NCBI RefSeq assembly: GCF_958979055.1
Contig: NC_084888.1
Coordinates: forward strand, 33,723,804 to 33,787,803
Reading direction: 5' to 3'
Source: Alnus glutinosa
Lineage: Eukaryota > Streptophyta > Magnoliopsida > Fagales > Betulaceae
Length of the DNA stretch: 64,000 nt
Part shown: positions 13,071 through 25,172 of the stretch, one piece after another
How positions within the stretch are numbered: position 1 is the first letter of the stretch
Layout of the letters: each line of letters opens with the position of its first letter
The notes under the pieces: generated by a model
What the model saw: the letters and a program-made list of their open reading frames with translations, nothing else
Databases searched by the model: none
What the model was told of the DNA's origin: nothing
Translations under genes and position numbers: made by a program

Positions 13071-13375
13071 ACTTGCACAAAGATTTTGGTCATTTCATAA
13101 CCTAATCACACACCAATTTGGGCATGTAGACATTCTAACAAAGATTTTAGTTGTGCCAGTGAGCTGGTGAATTCTTGCTTAAAATGGAACAAACTAACAG
13201 AAGAAACGGCTTCTGAGAGCACAACTTGTTGTAACCACTGAATGCATAAAATTACAAGCTTCCCTAACCACTGAATGTCTTATTAAGCGCAATTTTACCT
13301 GGTTTCAAAACAGAGCTTAGTCTAGAATGAATGCCCAGGTTGTATGGACGAAAGAACCTTTGCAATAGAATTGGT

Positions 13376-13505
13376 GGGGGGAAATCCTTAGAAAATCCCC
13401 TTTAAAAAATTGAGGTATGCCGCTATTTGCGGCGAGAACACGGTATTCTTTAGTAAAAGGCGAAAGAATAGTTCGCTCTGTGCTCACCGCACGGCTCCAC
13501 GGTTT
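13376..13505 (-). ncRNA. U5 snRNA gene, copy B
   Basis: On the minus strand: gagccgtgcggtgagcacag, then the intact U5 loop I (cgccttttactaaag), the return stem, an Sm-like site (aattttttaa) and a 3' hairpin (ggggat...atttcccc). Upstream, a USE-like motif (gtcccgtacg, ~13568-13577) stands 34 bp from a TATA-like box (tacatattg, 13525-13533), the spacing of plant Pol II-transcribed snRNA genes. The USE departs from the RTCCCACATCG consensus and the return stem has a mismatch, so activity is uncertain. Ends approximate. Confidence 0.85.
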
Positions 13506-13764
13506 GTTGAAGCATTAGATGCTTCAATATGTAGCCGAGGGATTAGCTGGTTCTCGCCTCTTCTTTCCGTACGGGACTCAAGTTTCTTTTCTTATTCTCA
13601 CTTGGACTTGGACTCCCCAAGCTTTTCCCATTTCCCACGGCTGTCGCACCTTCTCTGGCACCAGCTCCCTTGTACCTAATTACCTCTCTGTCTTTCATCT
13701 CCCACCCACTAAAGCATCCTCCTACTATATAAAGCAACCTTATTACTGAGGTTGTGGGTTTTCT

Positions 13765-14766
13765 TTTTTCACTCAAATCCACGTTGCAGAAAAGTTGTAG
13801 AAAGTTATTGCTCTTTTTACTTTAAAAGCTGAATATGTAGCCGTGATAGTAGCTGGAAATGAGATGGTTTGGCTAGATGATTTCCTGAATGAGTTGGGTA
13901 AGAAGGATGAGAAGGGCTTTTTATACAGTTATAGTCAAATTGCCATATTTCTTGCGAAAAACCCGGTGTATCATTCAAAAACGAAGCACATGCAGTTAAG
14001 GTATCACTTTATTCGTTCTCTTCTAGAAAGTGAAGAGTTGATCCTTAGAAGATTCATGGAACTGACAATCCTATAGACATGTTGACAAAATGTGTAATTA
14101 TTGAAAAGTTGAAGTTGCGTGCAACTTCAATTGGTCTTTGAGGTTGAGGACAGGTGGAAGAGTTGAGGTGGCAGCGTTTAAGGTATGGAGGTATGTGGAG
14201 CAAGATGTTGGTGGGTGAACTAGTCTCTAAGTGGGAGATTGTTAATTTGTGGAGAATATCCGAACATGCAGGACATTCTACACGGACAGGAGTTCCAGGG
14301 GACGCCAGTTTTAAGGGGAATCTGAATGGGTAGTTTACCTTATTCGGACGAAAGTTAACCAGAAAGTGCCTATTTTCGGGTATGTCCGGACAGGCGTGGC
14401 ATTAAGCTTCAAAACCTTAGGGAAGTTCAGACAACCCAGGAGGGCATCTAGACGCCGCCACCTAAAAGCCCAAGTTTTCAATTTAAATACATGTTTTGAG
14501 ACTTTTGAAGTATAAGAAACTTGTGAAAAACATATAAGTCTTTTATAGATTTTCTATAGAGGTTCTTCAAAGATTTTCTGAATTTGAGTTAAATAGTTTA
14601 ATTAACATCTATGTAATGTAAAAGTCTCTTGTAATATTTTATCCATAATAGTAAAATCAGTGCAACTCTGTGGACGTACGTAGCCTTTAGTGGTGAACCA
14701 CGTAAATCATGTGTTATTTTGTAATTGCTGGATACTCTTTCTTCTGCTTTCTTCTTATTTGTCACA
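13765..14766 (+). mobile_element. Ty1/copia fossil: RNase H end of pol plus 3' LTR
   Basis: The plus strand encodes the copia-type pol C-terminus (FLNELGKK, QIAIFLAKNPVYHSKTKH, QLRYHFIRSLLE). It is followed by a purine tract (aagtgggagatt) and an LTR-like segment from ~14240 to ~14766. Only the 3' part of the element is present and it is broken; it is moderately old. No matching 5' LTR found. Confidence 0.8.
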
Positions 14767-14799
14767 TCTTATAAGTCTTGGGGAATAAGATTTGATGAT

Positions 14800-15430
14800 T
14801 TTATTCTCAACAACTCCAAAGCAAGACCACTTCGTTTACCCATCTCAAAGTGGCAAATTTCGAACCCGTGCAAAGCGCCTCTCACATGGATCAGGTAAGA
14901 CTCAGCTCCGTTGCAAGCATAGCCCCAATGAATTGTTGCACCCAAGAAAATTCGGACTTTAGACATGATAGAAGATGCTACTAAGTCTAAGATCTGCACC
15001 ACTTGAACGAGTCCTTTGGGGTTTACTTTCTCATATTTTCTCAAAGGGGTATGCTAAGTGCTTAACAAACCAGCACTTGTGAATTAACTGAATATGCAGG
15101 TACAAAAAGGAATGCAAGTACAAATTAATTGCAGGGCGTAGAGCAATTGCTATTTACTCAATTGCAAACCTTTTTAGAATACTTAAATTAATGTGACATG
15201 TGAAGCACATAAATTATTAGGAGATAATCGCATTAGAGTTGTAGTTATGAGTGCTACAAGCCTATACACAAATGTTCTAACGAGAAGATGAAAGCGAACA
15301 CGAATTTTCCCATTATATGCTGCACGTTGGTTAGAATATCAGTCGGGTTCAAATCCTACGGAGAGGTCCAAAAATTGTTGAAGAAAACATGGAAGCTAGA
15401 AGCAGTGTGTCTGGGGTTAGGCGAAGTTGG
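14800..15430 (+). repeat. Segmental duplication, copy 2
   Basis: Second copy of the segment at 12,061-13,070, in the same orientation, without the MITE. It ends just before an A-rich tract at 15,500. The motif gggttcaaatcc at 15,344 resembles a Pol III B box, but no tRNA fold is evident. Confidence 0.7.
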
Positions 15431-16490
15431 ACATTTACTCTTAACTTTTTCCTACTGCTTTACTGCCATAGAACATTTACTCTTAACTTTAGCTAAAAAA
15501 AAAAAAAAAAAAAAAAAGATTTCTCTATTTTAGTTATCAACTTTTTCAAAGCATCTGAACCTCTCGTACATACACTGAAATCTATTTTAGCTATACACTT
15601 TCACTATTTTATTTAAATATTCCTTCTCAATGACTTATTTATTCTTTCTTTGAGACGAGAGAGAATGTTAGAGACTTTTTAATATTTTTTTCACATTTGA
15701 TGAGTAAATTGGTGAACATTGTAGCAGCTCATTAAATGTTTCAACATTTTGTTGAGTAAGATGTAGTTCATTTTAGCATCTTAGATTGTCGAATGACAAT
15801 GCTTTAGAGCACTTACAGTAATTTCTCTAAATTACAATCCGAACTTAAAGATCTAAGACACTTTTTGCTTCCTTGTTTAAAGACTTCTATATTCTTTCTC
15901 TATACTATTTAAATTGCCTCTCTAATTTTCATCAATCTCAACCCAAATTTCTCTTTCAATTACGGGCCTTTGCATGGAGAAAGGGTTTTTGGGCATTGGA
16001 TGGGTAGCGAAGCAGTATTCATCTTCCTAATCTTGCCTACTATGAATGTAATTTAGTAACACGATAGGGTGATCATTCGAGGTATCTTAAGCCTCCCGAG
16101 CACAAACATGAGTTTGTTAAATAAAAAACGGAATTCTAATAGAAATATTCTAACCCATTATTTGTTACTACTAGAATTCTAATAGAGATATAGAAATAAC
16201 CCTCCCTACCGTTGCTTGTTTATTTTTATTTTTTGAAAATATTGCCTGTTTATTCATTCCCTGGGTCGTTACAACTCTAGGGAGTCCTCATGATCCCTTT
16301 GCACCACATTTGTTATGTAACACTTTCATTCATTCTTTGCTCTTTTTTTTTTCTTTTTTTTGGATCATATTCTCTAACTTGATGGCCTTCTAAGATGAGT
16401 TTGAAACAATTTTAGCTTTTCTTTATGAAAAATAACAATTGAATAGCGAAAAAAGATTAAAATATATTGGGAGAACTTCACTTATTAGTA
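15431..16490. other. Intergenic; degenerate MITE remains
   Basis: 15,801-15,960 shares its start (ttagagcact) and interior style with the MITE family at 60,802-61,191, so it is probably an old partial copy. Nothing else recognised. Confidence 0.4.
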
Positions 16491-16494
16491 AATT

Positions 16495-16923
16495 GAGAGA
16501 ATTTCACTTAAGGGTACCGAACTATCACCCTTTTTGACTTAAGGTATCTGATTTTCAAAACGTCTTATTATCAAGTCTTCAGTTAGGATTTGCTATTAAA
16601 TCTTGCCAAAATTTCAAAAATACCAGTGTTTTTTTTTAAAAAAAAAAAAATCAAAAATCAAAAATTTAGGCATGGGTATTTTTGAAAATTTCTTTAAATT
16701 CTAACCAATATCTAAATCCTAACAATTTTTTTTCTTTTTTTTTTCTAAAAAAAAAATATATAGGTATTTTGAGAATTTCGGTAGGATTTAACGGTAAATT
16801 CTAATGGATGACCTGTTATTGAGACGTTTTGAAAAATGGATATCCTAATTTGAGACATTTTGAAGTTCAGGTATCTTAAGTAAAAAATGACGATAGTTCG
16901 GTACCCTTAAGTGAAGTTTTACC
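16495..16923. mobile_element. Mutator-type non-autonomous element, 429 bp
   Basis: Inverted ends of 100 bp or more (GAGAGAATTTCACTTAAGGG left; GGTAAAACTTCACTTAAGGG on the opposite strand at the right) enclose an AT-rich interior. The perfect 9-bp direct repeat tagtaaatt flanks it at 16486-16494 and 16924-16932. No coding capacity. Confidence 0.88.
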
Positions 16924-17140
16924 TAGTAAATTACTAAATTTTATTGATTTTATGTTTGTGACTTTAAAACTTGAAATGTTATCAAATAAGTAGCTTTTAT
17001 GAACAGCAGGCACTTCAAAATAGCAAGATTTGTTTTTATTTTTTGTGCTTTGTTTTCTGCTCAAAAGACCAAATTACTATCATTTTATTGGAAGAGTATA
17101 TTTTGGCTGGTCGTTGGATTTTAAACTATATAATATATAT

Positions 17141-17197
17141 AAGGCCCATTTCAGTATCTACCACAAATATATGTGGTAGATACAGAAAATGGGCCTT
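17141..17197. repeat. 57-bp near-perfect palindrome
   Basis: The arms aaggcccattt.agtatctaccaca and tgtggtagatac.gaaaatgggcctt pair around an 8-bp AT loop. It could be a fold-back repeat remnant, or a short hairpin if transcribed. No flanking direct repeat seen. Confidence 0.75.
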
Positions 17198-17902
17198 CAT
17201 TAAGACCCAAGGCCTAATACCCAATCAAATAAAAGGATTACTTTTACTTAGAAATCTGGATATATAACAGCATATTGCTTGAGTTGCACAGATCGACGAA
17301 ATCCCAACAGGAAGAAAAAGGATGTTGCTATTGTTATTTCGTTGGGGGAGAAACTTTAATCAAAGCTACCGAACGAACAGGAAGAACGATTTCGTGTGAA
17401 AGCCAAGAGATTGCATAAGAATGATTTTAATTGTGAATAATAATAATAAGATAAAAAGTAAAATATTTACTTAACTCTCTAAATTGTCGTCCCTTTTATA
17501 ATTACCCCAATCCGTTAGAATTTTTTATTAATTCCTAACAAAATTCTTAAAATATCTATATATTTTTTTAAATACCCATATCCATTTTTTTTTTTAAATA
17601 CACCTTTTTTTTTATATATATTTTTACAAATTTCGTTAAATTTCGATCGACGTCTAAAAATTTTTGCAATTTTTTTCTTTAAAAAAAATGAATATTTTGA
17701 AAATTAACCCTATCGAACGAGTGAAATTGAAAAATGGATAACACTAAACTAATAGTTTTTTAAGTTTAAAGAGTAATTGCATATGTTATAGCTCTTAAGC
17801 TTTAGAATTGGAATTTAATCGGTTTGTTTCGAAAATGATTATATTTTTTTGGCTGTCAACGTGTACTAAAACATGTGGGCAGGATTCTTATACTAAATTT
17901 GT

Positions 17903-18028
17903 TAAGGGGATTCACTGATGTACCCACCTTCAAAACTAGGCGTACGCCAATATCTGCGGCGAGCGCACGGTTTTCTTTAGTAAAAGGCGAAAGAATAGTT
18001 CGCTCCGTGCTCACCGCTCGGCTCCGTG
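17903..18028 (-). ncRNA. U5 snRNA gene, copy C (best promoter)
   Basis: On the minus strand: gagccgagcggtgagcacgg, the intact U5 loop I (cgccttttactaaag), a well paired return stem (ccgtgcgctcgccgc), then tagttttgaagg as the Sm-site position and a weak 3' hairpin. The Sm site is off-consensus (aguuuug rather than auuuuug). Upstream control is the best of the three copies (separate entry). Loop I of U5 contacts exon ends during both splicing steps. This is a plausible variant gene; RNA ends are approximate. Confidence 0.85.
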
Positions 18029-18055
18029 AAGAATCATAATTGAGCTAGCTCCTTT

Positions 18056-18108
18056 GTTAAATATGAGTGTGAGTGGCTGGTGTCTGAGTGTTGCTTCCGA
18101 TGTGGGAC
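18056..18108 (-). promoter_or_regulatory. snRNA promoter: USE and TATA
   Basis: The minus strand has GTCCCACATCG (18098-18108), an exact match to the plant snRNA upstream sequence element RTCCCACATCG, and a TATA-like tatttaac (18056-18063) 34 bp downstream. This wide spacing is the rule for plant snRNA genes read by RNA polymerase II; the Pol III type is about ten bases shorter. U5 copy C follows. Confidence 0.85.
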
Positions 18109-18928
18109 ACTGGAAATATTCAAGCTCTTTTCCTTCCTTGCACCTCTGCCGGCCAGCTCACTCTTCCTTTCACTTTACAGCGCACCAGTTTCTTTGATAG
18201 TTCACACAATGACACAAAGGTTCTTGCCCAATGTCCCTTAAGATATTTTATACTGCTCACCGATTTTTGTGTTGGGTGTAATAACCTCATATACGGGTGG
18301 TCAATTCGGATCGGGACGGATTCCAATCGTGTCGAGATATTGATATAAAATTATATAAATTAATTATAATTTAATTTATTTAATTAAATGAGTCAAACAT
18401 TACACCATAATTTATTAATTTAATATTATATTTATGTCGAATTTACAAATTGTCTCAAAATTTATCATACTAAGCAGAAGCAGAGCGTGAAATATATATT
18501 GCAATGCGTTAAAGACAAATTGGGCTGCTTTGAACCTACCCTCACTTGTTTTAGAGTAAAAATATGATTTGAGTAATTAATGATGCCAGCCTTAACCCAT
18601 TTATTCTTAAATTGAGCCTCTAATAGTCAAAATAAGGTTTTCTTCTTCACGTTTGCTCATTAATGCCATAACTCCATCCACTTTTCATCTCATAGTCAAA
18701 TGCTATTTCTCTGATGAATCCACATTCCAACCGAACTTGGGCGCTTATTTGATGGGAACAAGGTACATAGTCTTCACTTTTTCTTCATTTATCAGGGACC
18801 TAGGGATAATTCTCGACTATATAAATTAAGAGAGATTAATGCTTCTCTTTTTTTTTTTTTTAACAAGAGAAATTAATGCTAATAAAGTAATAATGCTAAG
18901 TTGAAATGTAAGGTATGATTATCTTTAC

Positions 18929-19863
18929 GAGAGCTTCTACGCATGCGCAATGCATCCGTCGCTCTTCAGTCTTTTTTCCAAGTGTTATTTATTTTTTTTT
19001 TTAACAAAAAAAGCAATCAAAACGCAGGTGTCTCACTTTCCATTTTTAAAATTTTCCTCATTTCTCTTTCTCAAATCTCCCCCTCTCCATTGTGCCCTCC
19101 CCCCCCCCCCCCCCCCGACTGGATCATCGACTCCCTTGCCGATGCCGGAGCCCTTGCCAACGCCGCTCGCTCTCTCTCTCGGAGTCCCTCGAAACCAGTA
19201 GACCGGCCCACCGGCCGGAAATCCGAATCCGACGCCCTTGCCAACGAACGCCGACGCCGCTCGCTCTCCCATCCGACACCCAGCTCTCTATCCGTCGGAC
19301 CCAGCACAGACCGGCCGCCTAGGTCTAACGCCAACGTCGAACCCAGCAGACCGGCCCACCATTTCTCTCCCAGCTCTCTCACAGACCGACACCGGACCAG
19401 CAGACCGGGTTTCTCGAGGACCCACCGATCGGCCGTCCCAGATCTCTCTCTCGAACCCAGAGGACCGGCCCACCGACGACCCACCCGCCTAGCTCTGTCG
19501 GACCCAGGGACGACCCACCCGCGCGGACCCAGCTCTCTCACAGACCAGGAGCCGGCGACCGCCGTTCGTCTGGGGTCGACGGTCTACTGGGTCGCGGGTC
19601 GAGATCGGTGGTCTGAGAGGCCGGACGGTGTCGGCCGTTTGGTGGGGGAGCGGGACGGTGGGGAAGGAGGGCGGTGGTTGGCGTCGAAAATTGAGAGAAA
19701 TGGGGGAAAACTGAAAATTGGGGGGAAATGAAACCAAAGACTGTCGACTTTCTTAGTTTAAACCTTCCCTTCTTTTTATTTTATTTTTAAACGAAAAAGA
19801 AATGCCACGTAGGAAAAAAGACTGAAGAGGGACGGAAGAAAGTCTCCTGTATAGCATTTCTCT
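18929..19863 (+). mobile_element. Mutator-like element with GC-rich interior (Pack-MULE candidate)
   Basis: Its ends share inverted sequence (ctcttcagtcttttttcc left; ggaaaaaagactgaagag right, within ~50-bp terminal repeats). The exact 9-bp direct repeat tatctttac flanks it at 18920-18928 and 19864-19872. The interior from 19,090 to 19,720 is strikingly GC-rich against AT-rich surroundings, as expected if a gene's 5' region was captured. It carries a long open frame (next entry). Confidence 0.85.
18943..19731 (+). CDS. 262-aa Pro/Arg/Ser-rich ORF in a Mutator-like element, unrecognised
   Basis: This frame opens inside the left terminal repeat and runs through the GC-rich interior. The product is basic and low in complexity, with repeated DRP/DRPPR/RPAH motifs and a Gly-rich end. 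The DNA repeats cagaccggcccacc-like words. Long frames also stay open on the opposite strand (19071-19541) and in other frames, which GC-rich DNA allows by chance, so coding is unproven. The source gene is not recognised. Confidence 0.25.
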   Translation: MRNASVALQSFFQVLFIFFFNKKSNQNAGVSLSIFKIFLISLSQISPSPLCPPPPPPPDWIIDSLADAGALANAARSLSRSPSKPVDRPTGRKSESDALANERRRRSLSHPTPSSLSVGPSTDRPPRSNANVEPSRPAHHFSPSSLTDRHRTSRPGFSRTHRSAVPDLSLEPRGPAHRRPTRLALSDPGTTHPRGPSSLTDQEPATAVRLGSTVYWVAGRDRWSERPDGVGRLVGERDGGEGGRWLASKIERNGGKLKIGGK

Positions 19864-19876
19864 TATCTTTACACTT

Positions 19877-20406
19877 GAGCGTTCCCAATAACTTAGCCAT
19901 ATATATTTCTATTTAAAATAGTTAAGCAAAACTTCTTTATCTATTTTTGGTAATGGCTTTTAAAATACACTCTACATCCAATTATTTATTTTTTCTCTAT
20001 ACTATTTAAATATTCTTTATTTCTTTTTTAAGGAGGGTATGTTTTCAACGGTCATTTTTTTTTCAATTAGTTATTTTTCGAACGGTTATTTTTTTTCAAC
20101 AATTGTATTTTTCGTTGGTGAAAAGATAGAAATGCGTGTTCTTCGTAGGAGAGAAAGAGAAATTAAAAAGAATGAGACAAATCTTAAAGAAAGAGAAAGG
20201 AAAAGAGAGAAACTATTAAAAAAAATTATGTAGTGGTGAACAGTGTCAACCCCGACGTAGATCGATACTGTTCACCAATACATTAAAATGCATATTGCAT
20301 TTTTTTTTTTTTTTTTTTTTACACAATTTGATGGAGGGGGTTTTTGGAGAAATTACTAGCTATTTTAACTAAAAATGCAAAATGATTAAGCCATTAAGAT
20401 GCTCTT
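19877..20406. mobile_element. Probable MITE with internal palindrome
   Basis: The ends are loosely inverted (taacttagcca...tttaaaatagttaa left; gctattttaacta...ttaagccatta right). An internal palindrome (ggtgaacagtgtc...gatactgttcacc) lies at 20234-20278. Target duplication not resolved. Confidence 0.4.
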
Positions 20407-23200
20407 GATAGGCCTGGAATCAGTTGATTGTCCTCACACGAGGGTTCCTCCTTATTTGTAGGTTTTTTTTTATGAGTTGGCTTCTTCTTGCATAGGGTTC
20501 ACACACGAGGCTTACAGGTCTAGTAGGTTGTTCCAGTAGGGATTCCGATGCCAAAGTCAATAAGACTACGGGAGGAGAGGTCTCCATGAACGTACTATAG
20601 AGCCCTTCAATTATAGTGTGATTGGTGAATTATTGTTATGATAATAGTGCTCACCGTTCTTTTTTATATCTTTGTTTACTTGTCCGATGGGGTTAGCATC
20701 CAACTTTCCTTCTGCTACATCGGCTATGTTTGGCAGAGGCTTGTACAGGTCACGAGGCCCACGATTGTGCTTGCCACTATTTACATTACTTTCTCACTTT
20801 TTCATATTTTGCAATAACAATTAATATCAAAATATTATTATTTTTTTCACTTTTATATCATATCAATAATTTTTTATTATTGTTCAAATAAAAAAATTCA
20901 CTACAATATAATTTTTTTTTATTTTTCTATACAAATTATTTTCACTTTATATCATATCATTACTGTTTACTAATTTCAAAATAAAAAACCCGTTATTCTA
21001 TTTTGTACAAATTTACCAAACATCACCGTTGTGTCTTTGTGCAAGTTGCTTGTAGCTATCCCAGGGTTGCTTGCCTACTTGGGCCAAAGGGGGTGTCTAT
21101 CCCCTGACTTTCCTACTGTAGCAGTCAGTCAACATTAAATGTTTGGCCGTCTGCATCAATTCCGTTGATAATGCGTTTGGATCCTATCCGGTTCAAATGA
21201 ATTGAATAAGAGCCAATTAGTTAAAATGGAGGGATAAACTTGTCCAAACGGACCTATCACTCTATCAGCTCTCATAACAGAGAATGGGATTTGTGCTTTA
21301 GCAGGCAGTACCATGAAAGGTGGTTCTTCTATATTGCATGGTCGATGGAAATAAGTTAAGACTTAAAACTAGAGATTCTTAGGAAGCAGTGACTGCACCT
21401 CCAATAGATACTGGATGAAGGGATGAAACCCTGCAGATTTTGATATGATAATGGCTATACATGTCCGCACTGGTTCATGATATTTGTTTATAAAATATAA
21501 TGAAGGGATTAATTCATCGATTTCTCACACAAATAGTTCACTCCTCGGATGCCTGATTTCCCAACCCGTGGACGTGACTCATTTCACAGGGATAGAGCAT
21601 GGGCATGGCTATTGCAGTGTTATGTTATGCAGCGCAGGCTACAAGTTCCAATCAGCACGTTTGGAGCCGGCATTAAAAAGATTATCTTCTGTACTTATTA
21701 AAAAAGGAGAGGATTGTCTACTGCCATTAGACTTCAATCATGTAGCATGGTATAGGTTGGCGCGTCATAATGGCCACGATGTGTGACTCCATGAGTCAAA
21801 AAGGATTAATGGCCCTGATGTTTGTGTATATCTGTAGGGGAGAAATGAGTAGTACTTTAAAGTTGTCACAATTATTTTATATTGATTGATGTGATTGATT
21901 TGTTTGACTTTATGCCAATTACTCAAAAATATTATTAAAAAAATACTTAAAATACGTTACACTAACAATAACATTACTCATATGTAAAGTCCACAAACAT
22001 AAGACACAAAAGGACATGTATATGATGGTCAAAATTCAAGTACGTTCGTTAATGTGTTTAGGGGAGTATTGTGTTTTTGTTTGGAAAAAATATTTTGATA
22101 TGAACGTAATGGTTAAAATTATTTTTGTCAGTATTTTATTATGGATTTATATTTGAGAAAATGTATTGTATAGAATACACATGCTAATCTTGAGAAACAC
22201 AAAACTTGTATTTTTTAAAAAAAATAAAAATCAAAAAGAGACGAACAAAAAAAGGTTCGGCCCCGTGGCCATCCCTCCTCCACGTGCTGCCACCCTATTT
22301 CTTTTTTGAACTTTTAATTTTTTAAATAATAAATTAGCTTTTACCTTTGCAAAAGATAAACACTTATTTTGTCAAAATATTTTGTCGACAAAAAAAAAGA
22401 ATACAAGTTTATAAAAATTATTTTGTGTTTTGAGTTATTGCTAATATATTTGTTTTGTGAAAAAAAAAAAAAAAAAAAAAAAAGAAGAAGAAAAGAAAAG
22501 AAAAAAGAGGATGTTGGCAAACATAGCTAGGAAGGGATGAAGCCTCTAGATTAATTCGAGTGTAATCCTCCATGTTCTCCCAGTGCGTAGGCTGGGATCG
22601 ATTGCCGTATTACTCTGGTCTAGTGAATTTTAAACTAAACTCTCAATATCTTAATTCTAGGTATATTTAGTATAATTATATTTTGATTATGATGATTATA
22701 CGATATCTTTTTTATAACATTAACATACAAATGTTAAATCTAGGTATCCATTTCTTGACAACTTTCAATAATTTATGAGAAATAATATTATATACTACTA
22801 TACACCATTATTCTATCATACGATCTCATTTCATTTGGTTGATGCAATAGTATTCCTCAGCCTTTTGTTATTTTTTATGTTTTTATTTAATAATGTATAA
22901 TTCAGGAACTGATGAACACTACCATATCAATCGAATAAAATAGAATGAGATGAAAGTAGTATACAACAATATTCATAATTTATTCTCTATGTTTGTGCCT
23001 TTAGTTGGCCTAGTATTTTTGGCGATTGTGATGGGTTTTTTTTTTTTTTTTTTTGTCTTTTCTTCATCTTGAAAATTATAAAGTTTGATATAAATATGAT
23101 GGGGCCAAATCTTATCCTCTTTAAGACGTAGACTTGGACCATAATATAACTATTTATTGGACATGTCAAAAAAATAATAATATAACTTCTCATTCATATT
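20407..23200. other. Intergenic; one MITE, otherwise unassigned
   Basis: Apart from the MITE at 20724-21030, nothing is recognised. A 100-codon frame at 21484-21786 has no domain, and its surroundings show no splice or promoter pattern. A-runs at 22,460-22,485 and T-runs at 23,036-23,054. Confidence 0.5.
20724..21030 (-). mobile_element. MITE, family A copy 2
   Basis: Its inverted ends (gctatgtttggcagaggcttgtac; gtacaaatttaccaaacatcacc) and interior match the element at 7256-7565 in reverse orientation, including the atatcatatcaataattttt block. Confidence 0.55.
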
Positions 23201-25172
23201 AAAAATGTGATGTGGTTTGTCATAAAGACTTAAGATGCGTTTAAGATTGTGATTTTATAGACAAAAAGTATAATTTTAAACTAAATTACAAAAAATGAAT
23301 CGTTTGGAATTATGTTTTAAAAATTACGATTTAAAAAAGTAAAATATATATATATTCAAGTAGTAGGTAATGGGGTGCTTTTTTGAAAACTTACAATTTT
23401 AAAAACTAAACTGCAATTTTAAATGTCAAATAATAATTTTGCCAAATATTTAATTGCGTTTTAAAAAATCACGTTCTCAAATTATAAATTTTAAAATTAT
23501 TATTTTTAAATCGCACTTTTTAAAATCACAAATCCAAAAAAATCATTATATAACCGAGACATCAATTTTAAAGGTCAAATAATAATTTTGCCAAATGTTT
23601 AATTGCGTTTTAAAAAATCACGTTCTCAAATTATAAATTTTTAAATCGCACTTTTTAAAACCACAAATCCAAAAAAATCATTATATAACCGAAACATCAA
23701 CATTGTTAAATTTAGCCAACATCTTGGAGATAGGTGCTTTAAATAAATTGAAATTATTTTTGCAACAGAGATCATTGTGTTCTACTTTGGCAAGCGGGAA
23801 TTAAGCACTGTCTACTGTCTAATCAGGTACTAGCTAGATACGTAGGAAATATATTTATTTTCTTTTTCCACCTCCTAATAATTGTAATATTCAAGATAAA
23901 ATTATACAATTATTTCTTACACAATTCTTACATAATTTTAACAATTTTTTTAAATCAAAAGTAATGTAGTATTTTTTTTTAATTTATAATTTTAAAGGCT
24001 AAATTACTAATTTAAATGCCAAATTATAATTTTACCAAACGTTTAACTGCATTTTAAAAAATTATATTTTTAAATTATATATTTTTAAATTATTATTATT
24101 TTTAAATCATATTTTTTAAAATCACAAACTCTAGCAGATAATTATTTAGATCGTCTAAGCTTAAATTGGACAGTTAGCAGATGGGAAACATCAACATCGA
24201 TATGTTTGTTGGCTGCCGGCTGGGCCGACATATTGGAGATAATTATTTTGATCGTCTAAACTTAAATTGGACAGTTAGCAGATGGGAAACATCAACATCG
24301 ATAAGTATTGGAGATAGGTGCTTTAAATAAATTGAAATTATTTTTGCAACAGAGATGACCATTGTTTTCTACTTTGGTAGGCGGGAAGACCTGTCTATTG
24401 TCTAATCATGTACTAGGCTACTAGATACGTAGGAGATATATTTATTTTCTCTTTCCTCCAAATAATTGCAATATTGATGAAACTAGACATTTAAATACAA
24501 AGGACAAAGACTTAAAAAAAAAAAAAAAAAAAAAAAAGGACTTTTAAGAGGATAAAAAGCTAATTTTGGAGAGAATATTACATAATAATAATAAATAAAT
24601 AAACATAAAATTTAGAAATAATTTTAAAATTTTGGAGGACTAATACCCCAAGGCCCTACCTAATTACGCCTTTGTTAGTTTTTCCATTTCATTTGTATTC
24701 ATCTGCTTTTTTTTATCTCACATAGGGGTGTAAGATGAGCCTAACTGCTCGTAAACTCGACTCAACTTAGTCGAATTAAACTTGATTTAGTATCGGTTCA
24801 AATAATAAATGAGTAATTCGTGAACATAATAATCTGCTTAAATATTAAACGAGACATACTCGTATAAACTAGACTCAACTCAAATAAAAAGCTCATGGGC
24901 TCAGCTTGTAAGTTCAAATCGACTCGTTTAACTTGAATCGCTAGCTCGCTCATGTATATATATATACACACACTTTGTCGATAAGTCCCTACGCAGCCTT
25001 TTTTTTTTCTTTTGTAATCTATAAAGGGCAGCCTATATATGTATATATGAACCCAATAATTTTTATTGTTTGTGTTTTAGCTTATATGTTATAGGAAATC
25101 CCATAATCCCGCAACGTAAGGAAGAGAGTGAATTATACAAGAAAAACTTTATGAAAAGTAAATGTGCTACCT

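Noticed and set aside
15310-15370. tRNA-like A/B box words (gttggttagaat; gggttcaaatcc)
   Set aside because: No cloverleaf can be drawn, and the other copy of the segment (~12,790) lacks the B box.
11340-18030. First read of the three ~100-bp hairpins as fold-back MITEs
   Set aside because: The minus strand holds the U5 loop I sequence, Sm-like sites and upstream USE/TATA elements, so snRNA genes explain them better.
21484-21786. 100-codon frame
   Set aside because: No domain recognised, and surrounding DNA is repeat-like. It cannot be supported as a gene.
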